DNA of 64,000 nt from CBFIDE01 sp965661265 (GTDB taxonomy: Bacteria; Bacteroidota; Bacteroidia; Flavobacteriales; Schleiferiaceae), in contig CBFIDE010000008.1 in NCBI GenBank assembly GCA_965661265.1, forward strand, positions 1 through 64,000, given 5' to 3'. The notes under the pieces were generated by a model. It saw nothing but the letters and a program-made list of their open reading frames with translations. It ran no database searches and was not told where the DNA came from. How positions within the stretch are numbered: the stretch's first letter is position 1; each line of letters opens with the position of its first letter. Position numbers and translations under genes: made by a program. Shown piece by piece: positions 37,030 through 44,138 of the stretch.

Positions 37030-37779
37030 TTATGAATGATCTATTGTGGATACAACCTCTGAATAAAGTTGTGGATTTTTCTGACCAGCATTACCAATAA
37101 CTACAATATCAGCACCTGCGTCAAAAGCTTGTTTTGCTTGCTCTTTATTTCTTATTCCACCTCCAATAATTAGTGGAAGATTGACACTTTTTCTTACCAT
37201 AGAAATCATAGAAGCGCTAATAGGCTTATCGGCCCCAGAGCCGCCATCCATATATATCAAGCGCAAGCCTAGCATTTCTCCGGCCATCGCAGTGCATGCC
37301 GCAATTTCATCTTTAGCATAAGGAATTGGAGAAGTTCCGCTGATATAAGAAGCGGTAGTTTGCCTTCCGGAATCAATCAACATATAGCCAGTGGCCATAG
37401 TCTCAAGACCACTTTCTTTTATATAAGGAGCCGCTAAAACATGACTTCCAATAAGCAAGTCTGGATTTCTACCGCTAATTAAGCTTAAGAATAATATAGC
37501 ATCGGCTTTAGAAGAAACTTGCATAACGCTACCTGGAAAAAGCACTGTAGGAAGATCCGAATATTGTCTAATTATTGTGAGGCAGTGATCCAAATTGTCT
37601 TTTAGCATAAGACTTCCGCCAACAAAAATTAAGTGAGCACCAGAATCTTTTATAGAATTTAAAAAAACAATCAAATCCTCATCTGACTGACTATCAGGGT
37701 CAATTAGAACAGCAAGCATCTTCTTGGATGCAAGATGCTCAGACTCAATCTTATGTAAAACAGCTTCGGTCATATGCAC
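37030..37779 (-). CDS. pcrB: Geranylgeranylglyceryl/heptaprenylglyceryl phosphate synthase family
   Basis: A 249-residue TIM-barrel prenyltransferase that joins a polyprenyl diphosphate to glycerol-1-phosphate. Family marks are LAVLIDPDSQSDED near 19-32, FVGGSLML near 52-59, YMDGGSGADKPIS near 176-188 and IIGGGIRNKEQAKQAFDAGAD near 200-220. Bacteroidota carry this archaeal-type enzyme, though its lipid product there is less clear. It is 45 bp downstream of the PPTase gene and directly joined to the YkoF-like gene. Confidence 0.92.
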   Translation of the reverse strand: MHMTEAVLHKIESEHLASKKMLAVLIDPDSQSDEDLIVFLNSIKDSGAHLIFVGGSLMLKDNLDHCLTIIRQYSDLPTVLFPGSVMQVSSKADAILFLSLISGRNPDLLIGSHVLAAPYIKESGLETMATGYMLIDSGRQTTASYISGTSPIPYAKDEIAACTAMAGEMLGLRLIYMDGGSGADKPISASMISMVRKSVNLPLIIGGGIRNKEQAKQAFDAGADIVVIGNAGQKNPQLYSEVVSTIDHS

Positions 37780-37824
37780 TACAAACCTAAAAAAACGGCT
37801 TGTTTTTTAAGTTAAAAACTTTAA

Positions 37825-38463
37825 TTAATTGGTTTCAATTGACCAGCCATAAGAAATTAAAGCCTTTTCAAATTTTTGAAAGCACAGCTCATATTGTTTG
37901 ATTTGCTCATTTCTTCTCAACTTGACCGTTGTAGAGGCTTGCTCATTATAGGGGAATGGCTCCACAAATATTTCATCTCTAAACAGTATTTGTTTATCTC
38001 CTTCAATCTTGACGACTACTTCTTTTGCGCCCCAATAAAAGAAAAGATGCTCTATTGTATTGTCAACATCTATGGATAAAGCTTCCCGATCACTCATAAA
38101 TTTAGGTGCAATTCTTTTTATTTGCTCCCGATGTTCTTCAATATCAATCCCCACTTTATTGGTATTGCTTAAAATAACCGCCGCCATAGAATCACTATGA
38201 GAAAAGCTTACAAAGCAGTTTGCTATAGTGGGCTTTCCGTTGGCTGTGTAGCGCACTTTGGGATTCGTACCAAAGTGATGAATCAAGCATTGACGCAAAG
38301 CTAAAAACTCAGCTTTCTTCTTAGGATTAGATATTTTTGAATATTTCTCTTCTTCTTGAGAATACCAAACCACTCCTTCAAGCAACTCATCTAAGCTCTC
38401 TGTAATCTCCCAAATGTGAATTTGGCTGTGGTTTTGAACATTTATAGACTTAAGAATAGGCAT
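37825..38463 (-). CDS. 4'-phosphopantetheinyl transferase superfamily protein
   Basis: A 212-residue transferase that loads 4'-phosphopantetheine from CoA onto carrier proteins. The Sfp/AcpT-type motifs VGIDIEEHRE near 106-115 (metal-binding acidic residues) and FYWGAKEVVVKIEG near 141-154 (the W-x-x-KE motif) are both present, plus the earlier YTANGKPTIANCFVSFSHS near 77-95. Its carrier partner cannot be told; no NRPS or PKS genes are nearby. It is divergent from ahcY and is probably the first gene of the operon that runs into the thiamine genes. Confidence 0.9.
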   Translation of the reverse strand: MPILKSINVQNHSQIHIWEITESLDELLEGVVWYSQEEEKYSKISNPKKKAEFLALRQCLIHHFGTNPKVRYTANGKPTIANCFVSFSHSDSMAAVILSNTNKVGIDIEEHREQIKRIAPKFMSDREALSIDVDNTIEHLFFYWGAKEVVVKIEGDKQILFRDEIFVEPFPYNEQASTTVKLRRNEQIKQYELCFQKFEKALISYGWSIETN

Positions 38464-38500
38464 TTAGGGCAGAACAATTTTATAAGTTGGGAAGTTAAGG

Positions 38501-38508
38501 TATCTTTG
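38501..38508 (+). promoter_or_regulatory. Predicted -7 box of ahcY
   Basis: TATCTTTG fits TAnnTTTG exactly and lies 34 bp ahead of the ahcY ATG. The -33 region, around 38477-38481, reads TTTT rather than TTTG. The start of transcription would be near 38515. Confidence 0.5.
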
Positions 38509-38541
38509 CAATCGAAATTTTTAGAAAGGAAAATATAAATT

Positions 38542-39858
38542 ATGAGTTCTACAATTGAAAATTACGTTCCGTATAAAGTCAAAGATATCTCTTTAGCTGA
38601 ATATGGCCGCCTTGAAATTACATTAGCTGAGGCTGAAATGCCAGGATTAATGGCATTAAGAGAAGAATTTGGCGCACAAAAGCCATTAAAAGGTGCTAGA
38701 ATAGCTGGATGTTTACACATGACTATTCAAACAGCGGTTCTTATTGAAACATTAGTGGAGCTTGGAGCTGAGGTTACTTGGTCTTCTTGTAATATCTTCT
38801 CAACTCAAGATCATGCCGCTGCTGCCATTGCTGCTGCTGGTATTCCAGTTTATGCATGGAAAGGTTTATCTGAAGAAGAATTTAACTGGTGTATTGAGCA
38901 AACATTATTCTTTGGTGAAGAGAAGAAGCCTTTGAATATGATACTTGATGACGGCGGTGACCTAACAAATATGGTATTGGATGATTTTCCAGAGCTAGTT
39001 GCTGGAATTAAAGGATTATCTGAAGAAACTACTACAGGAGTTCACAGACTTTACGAAAGAATGAAGAACGGAACACTTCCGATGCCTGCTATTAATGTAA
39101 ACGACTCTGTTACTAAGTCTAAATTTGATAATAAGTACGGATGTAAAGAATCTGCAGTTGACGCAATTAGAAGAGCTACAGATATTATGATTGCTGGAAA
39201 GGTTGCTGTAGTTGCAGGATATGGAGATGTTGGTAAAGGAACTGCTGCTTCTTTAAGCGGAGCTGGAGCTAGAGTAATTGTTACTGAAATTGACCCAATT
39301 TGTGCTCTTCAAGCTGCTATGGACGGTTATGCCGTTAAGAAGATGGAAAGTGTTATTGGAAATGTTGATATCGTTGTTACTGCAACTGGAAATAAAAATA
39401 TCATTAATGGTAAGTACTTCAAAATGATGAAGGACAAGACTATCGTTTGTAATATCGGTCACTTTGATAATGAGATTGACGTTTCTTTCTTAAATGATAA
39501 TTACGGTGATACTAAGGTTGAAATTAAGCCACAGGTTGATAAGTATACTATAGATGGAAAGGATATTCTTCTTTTAGCTGAAGGCCGATTAGTAAACTTA
39601 GGCTGTGCTACTGGTCACCCTAGTTTTGTAATGTCTAATTCATTCACTAATCAAACCTTAGCTCAATTAGAGATTTGGTTAAATGGGGATGCTTATAAGA
39701 ACGAGGTTTATACTCTTCCTAAGCACTTAGATGAGAAAGTTGCGGCTTTACATCTTGCTAAGATCGGAGTTGAACTTGATGTTCTAAGTCAAGACCAAGC
39801 GGATTATATCGGCGTTAAGCCAGAAGGTCCATACAAGCCAGAATACTACAGATACTAG
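38542..39858 (+). CDS. ahcY: Adenosylhomocysteinase
   Basis: AhcY hydrolyses S-adenosylhomocysteine to adenosine and homocysteine and so keeps methylation going. The 438-residue sequence shows GCLHMTIQTAVLIETL near 55-70, SSCNIFSTQDHAAAAI near 81-96, the NAD-binding VVAGYGDVGKGTAASL near 219-234, and the C-terminal KPEGPYKPEYYRY, whose Lys and Tyr complete the partner's active site. A terminator follows 28 bp downstream. Confidence 0.98.
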   Translation: MSSTIENYVPYKVKDISLAEYGRLEITLAEAEMPGLMALREEFGAQKPLKGARIAGCLHMTIQTAVLIETLVELGAEVTWSSCNIFSTQDHAAAAIAAAGIPVYAWKGLSEEEFNWCIEQTLFFGEEKKPLNMILDDGGDLTNMVLDDFPELVAGIKGLSEETTTGVHRLYERMKNGTLPMPAINVNDSVTKSKFDNKYGCKESAVDAIRRATDIMIAGKVAVVAGYGDVGKGTAASLSGAGARVIVTEIDPICALQAAMDGYAVKKMESVIGNVDIVVTATGNKNIINGKYFKMMKDKTIVCNIGHFDNEIDVSFLNDNYGDTKVEIKPQVDKYTIDGKDILLLAEGRLVNLGCATGHPSFVMSNSFTNQTLAQLEIWLNGDAYKNEVYTLPKHLDEKVAALHLAKIGVELDVLSQDQADYIGVKPEGPYKPEYYRY

Positions 39859-39885
39859 TACTCAGCTTAAATATTTATTTTTCAT

Positions 39886-39908
39886 AAAGGCGCTCTAGGG
39901 CGCCTTTT
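39886..39908 (+). terminator. Terminator of ahcY
   Basis: AAAGGCGC (39886-39893) pairs with GCGCCTTT (39900-39907) around a six-nt loop, ending in four Ts. It is the boundary between ahcY and the degraded signalling genes that follow. Confidence 0.85.
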
Positions 39909-39917
39909 AAGTTTGAT

Positions 39918-40331
39918 GTGCTTTTATCTAGAGTTAACAATCTGTTGAAATCTAGAGAAGAATTGAGAAACATTTATGATAAGGCAGCTCCTATCAATCA
40001 TGAGTTTGGAGTGAAAGATCCATTGATTTCTCTTATGGAGGCTTTATTAGTAAACCATTACCGCTTTCGCGATTTTTCAATTCCAGATATGGCGGAAATC
40101 ATGAATTTAACGCCTTAAAAATTAGAAAGAGAAGTTAAGAAGCTTACCGGCATGACACCCATAAAATATCTTAATGATTTTAGGCTGAGTAAGGCCAAGC
40201 AATTATTAGAAAAAGGCGACCGCTCCATATTTGAAGTTTCTTATGCCCTAGGATTCAAATCAATAAGTTACTTTGGCAAGGCATTTAAAGAGAAATATGG
40301 AATTGCGCCCTCAAAAACCTCAGCATTATAA
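39918..40331 (+). pseudogene. Truncated hybrid-regulator remnant with AraC-type DNA-binding domain
   Basis: The same reading frame continues across an in-frame TAA at 40116-40118. Before it lies LSRVNNLLKSREELR and a segment ending MAEIMNLTP, and after it KLEREVKKLTGMTPIKYLN, DFRLSKAKQLLEKGDRS and the second helix-turn-helix VSYALGFKSISYFGKAFKEK. Together these make a full AraC-type HTH preceded by the linker usually found after the receiver domain in hybrid two-component systems. A single C-to-T change turning CAA (Gln) to TAA would explain the stop. The sensor and receiver parts are missing upstream, where the ahcY terminator starts. Confidence 0.85.
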
Positions 40332-40348
40332 TAGGAGCTTCACTATAG

Positions 40349-40751
40349 TGATCATAGACAATGATTCTGTCAATAGTTTTGTGCTTAAGAATATATAGCA
40401 CGCAACTATTCAAATGCCGAAGTACTTCTGTTTACTGACGGCTATGCAGCGCTTGAATTCTTATCAGAGATTAATACTGCCGCCGATACCTTTCTTGAGG
40501 TAATTTTACTAGATCTATTTATGCCTGTAATGACAGGTTTTGAGTTTTTTGATAAGTATGCTAAATTATACAGCCATAAGTCAACAGCAATATTTGCAAT
40601 GAGTAATTCATTAGATAAAGAAGATCAGCAAAGGGCAAATAATCATATGGTGGTCAAGAGATGCATCACCAAGCCTTTGATTTACAATAACATACAATTC
40701 ATTATTGACACTTATGTTGAATCCCCTACTGATGAGGAAAATAAAGCATAA
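40349..40751 (+). pseudogene. Frameshifted response-regulator receiver domain
   Basis: One frame from 40349 reads VIIDNDSVNSFVLKNI and stops at TAG; a second frame picks up at once with ARNYSNAEVLLFTDG, YAALEFL, EVILLDLFMPVMTGFEFFDKY and VVKRCITKPLIYNNI. The parts match a CheY-like receiver: the acidic DND pocket, the phospho-acceptor Asp of LLDLFMP, and the Lys of ITKP. A loss of one or two bases near 40397 broke the frame. It follows the AraC-type remnant by 18 bp. Confidence 0.8.
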
Positions 40752-40792
40752 TTTTTTTACCCTCACTTCCTTTTCAGCTGAGTAAAAATATC

Positions 40793-40800
40793 TATATTTG
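40793..40800 (+). promoter_or_regulatory. Predicted -7 box of the initiator tRNA gene
   Basis: TATATTTG matches TAnnTTTG. Transcription would begin near 40808, giving a 5' leader of about 38 nt to be removed by RNase P. TTTTC near 40771 is a loose -33 candidate. Confidence 0.5.
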
Positions 40801-40846
40801 CACTCCCAATAATGAAAGAATCTCGAAAGAGTTTTAAAATATACAT

Positions 40847-40919
<73 letters not shown>

Positions 40920-40924
40920 CTAAG

Positions 40925-40957
40925 AAAGCCATTAACTGAAAAGTTAGTGGCTTTTTT
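40925..40957 (+). terminator. Terminator of the initiator tRNA
   Basis: AAAGCCATTAAC (40925-40936) pairs with GTTAGTGGCTTT (40943-40954) with a single T-G wobble, followed by a T tract to 40957. The same hairpin is repeated 194 bp downstream. Confidence 0.9.
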
Positions 40958-41089
40958 CATTTCTAGAATTAAGCCAAGCTTGCTTGAGCGAAAGAACAGA
41001 AATGAAAAAATACAGAAGGGAGCTTTGCGACATTCTGGCTTTCTTAAGTAAAGCCACTCCCTATCAGCTCCGACCAAGCAGCAAAGCGC

Positions 41090-41157
41090 GAAGGTCATTC
41101 CTGCCCCCCGCTACTAAGAAAGCCATTAACTTAAAAGTTAGTGGCTTTTTTCATTTA
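41090..41157 (+). repeat. Partial duplicate of the tRNA-fMet 3' end with its terminator
   Basis: The bases GAAGGTC, then CCTGC-CCCCGCTACTAAG and the whole AAAGCCATTAAC hairpin repeat the interval 40888-40961. Within the tRNA part, about ten bases of the variable/T arm are missing and one extra C has appeared, so it cannot fold as a tRNA. The terminator copy (41119-41151) is nearly identical (one base differs in the loop). Confidence 0.85.
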
Positions 41158-41299
41158 TTGACTGGAGTATTTGAATCGATTGACTAGTTTTAACCGGTTT
41201 TCGCTGTTCCTTTTTGTCTGCCTCCGTACTTGCTTCCAGTATTATTTGCCGTATCTATAAATACCTAAAGATAGAGAGACTAGGGGCAATTGGACGCAT

Positions 41300-41326
41300 A
41301 AAAAAGCCCCTTCCAAAGAAGAGGCT
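41300..41326 (-). terminator. Terminator of the minus-strand lipoprotein gene
   Basis: On the minus strand AGCCTCTTC (41326-41318) pairs with GAAGGGGCT (41313-41305) with one wobble around a TTTG loop, followed by six Ts. It lies about 60 bp beyond the stop of the lipoprotein gene at 41384. Confidence 0.85.
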
Positions 41327-41383
41327 AATCTATATACTCAAAAGGCTCCTACCTAAGAGCTTTCTGGATATATCCAGAGAATT

Positions 41384-41890
41384 TTATTCTTTTCCCAGGA
41401 ACCCAGATACTCCTCCTTTGGATTCGGTCTCAGGTTCTTTCACCTCTAGGGTGTAACTATCTCTGTCTCTAGTGATTACATATATTGTATTCGCTAGTTT
41501 TATATCAGATCTGCTATTCTTTTTCCCTTCTGTAGTTATAAAAGTCTCTAGTTTATCCCCTTTAAAAAATAAGAGAAGATCTTGTTCTTTAGAGTTGTAA
41601 GCTTCAGTACCAACTTTCTCACCACCTACTGAATTAATTATCTTCGGAGAAACTTTACGTTCTACCATCTTATATTTATACTGATATATAGTGTAGCCAT
41701 CTACCTGGCTGCTTAACATATTGTAAGGATTGCACCCCAAAGTATTGACGACATCTTCTAAAGAAGAATTGAGTTCTATTTTTAAAAGATTATCTGATGT
41801 GGTGAATTTAGGCACCTGAACGACCTTACAGCTTGTAACTAATAGCGTAGTAAAAATCGCAGTTAATAGAAGTGTTGTTGTTTGTTTCAT
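41384..41890 (-). CDS. Small lipoprotein, unknown function
   Basis: About 168 residues from the ATG at 41890, which opens a lipoprotein signal MKQTTTLLLTAIFTTLLVTSC; a frame-extending ATG 15 codons earlier adds a basic leader and is less likely. After the lipid-anchored Cys the protein contains a segment LLKIELNSSLEDVVNTLGCNP that resembles the SmpA/OmlA-like beginning of small outer-membrane lipoproteins (lipid-anchored, DVVNTLG-x-P pattern), then beta strands with KYKMVERKV and LLLFFKGDKLETF. Family assignment is uncertain. It has its own terminator and is alone in a sparse region. Confidence 0.65.
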   Translation of the reverse strand: MKQTTTLLLTAIFTTLLVTSCKVVQVPKFTTSDNLLKIELNSSLEDVVNTLGCNPYNMLSSQVDGYTIYQYKYKMVERKVSPKIINSVGGEKVGTEAYNSKEQDLLLFFKGDKLETFITTEGKKNSRSDIKLANTIYVITRDRDSYTLEVKEPETESKGGVSGFLGKE

Positions 41891-41935
41891 TTTTTTAGTT
41901 TTAAAATTTTTGTTTAGTTTATTTATCACGCCCAA

Positions 41936-42357
41936 AGCACACTTCGTGTACCTTAAGCGATTCGCTGAAATTAAAAAAAAAATTGGAACATTACAAATAA
42001 CTTGTACCCTATTTTAATCAATAGCGCCTTTGCATATGTCTTTTTATGTTATTTGCGGTATTTATTCAAAGCTTTCCAGTCAGGTTTATTTCTAGGAATA
42101 AAGTTAAAACTCTCCCCCCCTGTTTATTTACAGTGCTGAAATTAGGTTAATCCTCTCACATATAAATTTAGTATTCTTGGCTAAATAATAATGCAAGCAG
42201 GATGCTCTCATCTTGTATCTTTCCCACTCCCCACATACATTTTAAAAGGGCATTACCCCCTCTGTGGCATACTTAAAAGGCTAATTTTATTAATCCAAAG
42301 GTTAATTTTAAAATTTACATGTATAAGATTAAGATATAGCTATGATTGATATAAACT
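41936..42357. other. AT-rich intergenic stretch
   Basis: About 420 bp with no gene, RNA or clear repeat that I can support. It separates the small lipoprotein gene from the next orphan gene, and contains only short poly-A and poly-C runs. Confidence 0.6.
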
Positions 42358-42900
42358 CTAAAGCAACAAGGGGGTTAGTTCTACTGTCCCATCAGTATGG
42401 AAGGTGTAAGTTTGATTTATTTCTAATTTATCAATATCAACTGTCCTTTGTCCGCTAATGGTAATTAATTTTTCGATAAGTACATTTCTTTCAATGGGAT
42501 TATTTGTTATAAACTCTGACCCATTGATCAAATAATCTTTAATAGACCAACCGTTTGTAAATTTTATATTAAACCAGTCAACCTTATAGTTTTTTTTCGA
42601 TAGGTAAGTTAGTAGCTCAAGGGTGTTATTAAAAGTTACCCTCATTTTGTGCTGTGGATAAGCTTTTCTTTTCTTTCTATTCTCTGCACTTTTCTTTTTG
42701 TAATATAATTCCATTTCAAGAATCTTAAGCTCTTTAAAATGGATGAGCATTGATACCCTATCAATATAACTATTGAATACAAGATTAAAAGCCCTATGTT
42801 TTTTGTTTTCCAGAATGTTTGGTTCAACAATTTTATTGATCCATGGATAATGTCTTAATTCTATTGATTTGATCAATATGTACTCTTGCTTATCATTCAT
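42358..42900 (-). CDS. Orphan protein of unknown function
   Basis: A 180-residue soluble protein without signal peptide or membrane helix. It is rich in Lys, Ile and Asn, with a basic stretch YYKKKSAENRKKRKAYPQHK near 66-85 that could contact nucleic acid, then LELLTYLSKKNYKVDWFNIKF near 93-113. I recognise no family. Base composition is more AT-rich than the neighbouring core genes, in keeping with an accessory gene. There is no partner gene within 400 bp downstream. Confidence 0.55.
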   Translation of the reverse strand: MNDKQEYILIKSIELRHYPWINKIVEPNILENKKHRAFNLVFNSYIDRVSMLIHFKELKILEMELYYKKKSAENRKKRKAYPQHKMRVTFNNTLELLTYLSKKNYKVDWFNIKFTNGWSIKDYLINGSEFITNNPIERNVLIEKLITISGQRTVDIDKLEINQTYTFHTDGTVELTPLLL

Positions 42901-43000
42901 TTTCTTAAAGTAATAAATTTGATCTTATTGGGCTAACTAAACTTTTCCATAGCTTCGTTTTAAATAAACTAAGTTATTTTGCACATTATATAAATACAAT

Positions 43001-43687
43001 ATGTTTCGCAAGAATTTATCACATAAAAGGAACTACTCATTTGCATTAGCTCTTTTTTTTCTTTTTTTTGGATGTACAACTGATGACAATGAGATTGATT
43101 CAAATAACCAAAATATTCAATATTCCTTTGAGATAGAATTTGGCGGTGAGATTCATAAAATAGTAGGAGGTTTTTCAGATTATTTTGATTTCTCTCAATC
43201 AACAATTCAAAATCATTCATTAGCTAATTTAAGTCAGGGAGTATTTGGTTTAGCTTTTCAACTGAATGATATTACTGCATCAGATTATATTTCTGGTCAG
43301 TCAATATCCTTTAATCTTAGGATAGAAAATCCCCAAATTGGTAGTGATAATATTGGACAGCTACAGATTAATTCAAGACCTTACACTGATGATTATGCCA
43401 TTGCTAATGGAATATTTAGTACTCACTTTTCCAGTTCGGAATATGTTGAAAATAGTTCAATGAATTATACTGACGCTTATAATGATAACTTAATTGGCAA
43501 GTTAACTAATATTAATTTGAGTAATCTAGGGTCAAGTCCATCTATAGGAACTGCTGACGGTGAAAACGTGCAAGGTTCATATGAAGGTATATTATATTAT
43601 AGGGGAAAAGGACAAGTCACTACAGAGCCATTATTTAATACACCTGTGCCAATAAAAATAACATTTAGTGCTGTAAGAATGAACTAA
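43001..43687 (+). CDS. Putative lipoprotein, unknown function
   Basis: A 228-residue protein with a basic N-terminus, a hydrophobic signal and lipobox LFFGC near residues 22-26, followed by an Asp/Asn-rich linker (TTDDNEIDSNNQN). The remainder is beta-rich with Ser and Asn and has no motif that I recognise. It is divergent from the 180-residue orphan gene by about 100 bp and is followed by 450 bp of non-coding DNA. Confidence 0.65.
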   Translation: MFRKNLSHKRNYSFALALFFLFFGCTTDDNEIDSNNQNIQYSFEIEFGGEIHKIVGGFSDYFDFSQSTIQNHSLANLSQGVFGLAFQLNDITASDYISGQSISFNLRIENPQIGSDNIGQLQINSRPYTDDYAIANGIFSTHFSSSEYVENSSMNYTDAYNDNLIGKLTNINLSNLGSSPSIGTADGENVQGSYEGILYYRGKGQVTTEPLFNTPVPIKITFSAVRMN

Positions 43688-44138
43688 AACCTCTAAAGCC
43701 ATAGGCATATCTTCTCTTTTCTAGTTCAGCTATTTCTAATCCTCTTAAGTAGGTTAAACTTACATTTATAGATGAATGCACAGATAGAGTAAAACTTGAA
43801 CAAATAAGTCAGGTTGTAGTGAAGTATTAAGAGGTCTATTGAGTCTGGGCTAGAATTTATACCGCAAGTCTTTGCTTGGTGTCATTGCGGAACAATAAGT
43901 CGGCAATCAGTTCTTTCTCTTATTTCAGCTCTTATCAGATCCTAAACTGATTCTAAAAACTCTTTAACTCTGGTTATATGTCCTAATCCCAAATCCTAAT
44001 ATTAAAGCACACTTCCTAGCCTGAAAATTCTTAGTTTTATCGGCACTAATTATCCGTTTGGATAAAGCTATACGGCAACACTAAAACAATAGGAATGGCT
44101 TGGCATATTATATTGCAGGCTCAGGAAAAGGAATAAAA
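43688..44138. other. Non-coding stretch before the PLP enzyme gene
   Basis: About 450 bp. All frames are short and closed; I see no tRNA, hairpin terminator or protein remnant that I can name. It probably holds the promoter for the PLP enzyme gene, but no good TAnnTTTG box is close to the start. Confidence 0.5.

Larger units (their letters stand above)
40962..41383. other. Non-coding stretch downstream of tRNA-fMet
   Basis: No believable gene is present. It holds the second copy of the tRNA 3' end and terminator (41090-41157) and, at 41300-41326, a minus-strand terminator. Short open frames here lack ribosome-binding context or resemblance to any family. Confidence 0.6.

Noticed and set aside
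40116..40118. In-frame TAA in the AraC-type remnant as possible stop-codon readthrough or recoding
   Set aside because: The upstream sensor and receiver domains are missing and the next gene is also broken, so decay is the simpler reading.
40984..41456. Two + strand open frames of 60-80 codons after the tRNA
   Set aside because: They run over the duplicated tRNA end and over terminator stems, and show no family resemblance or start context.
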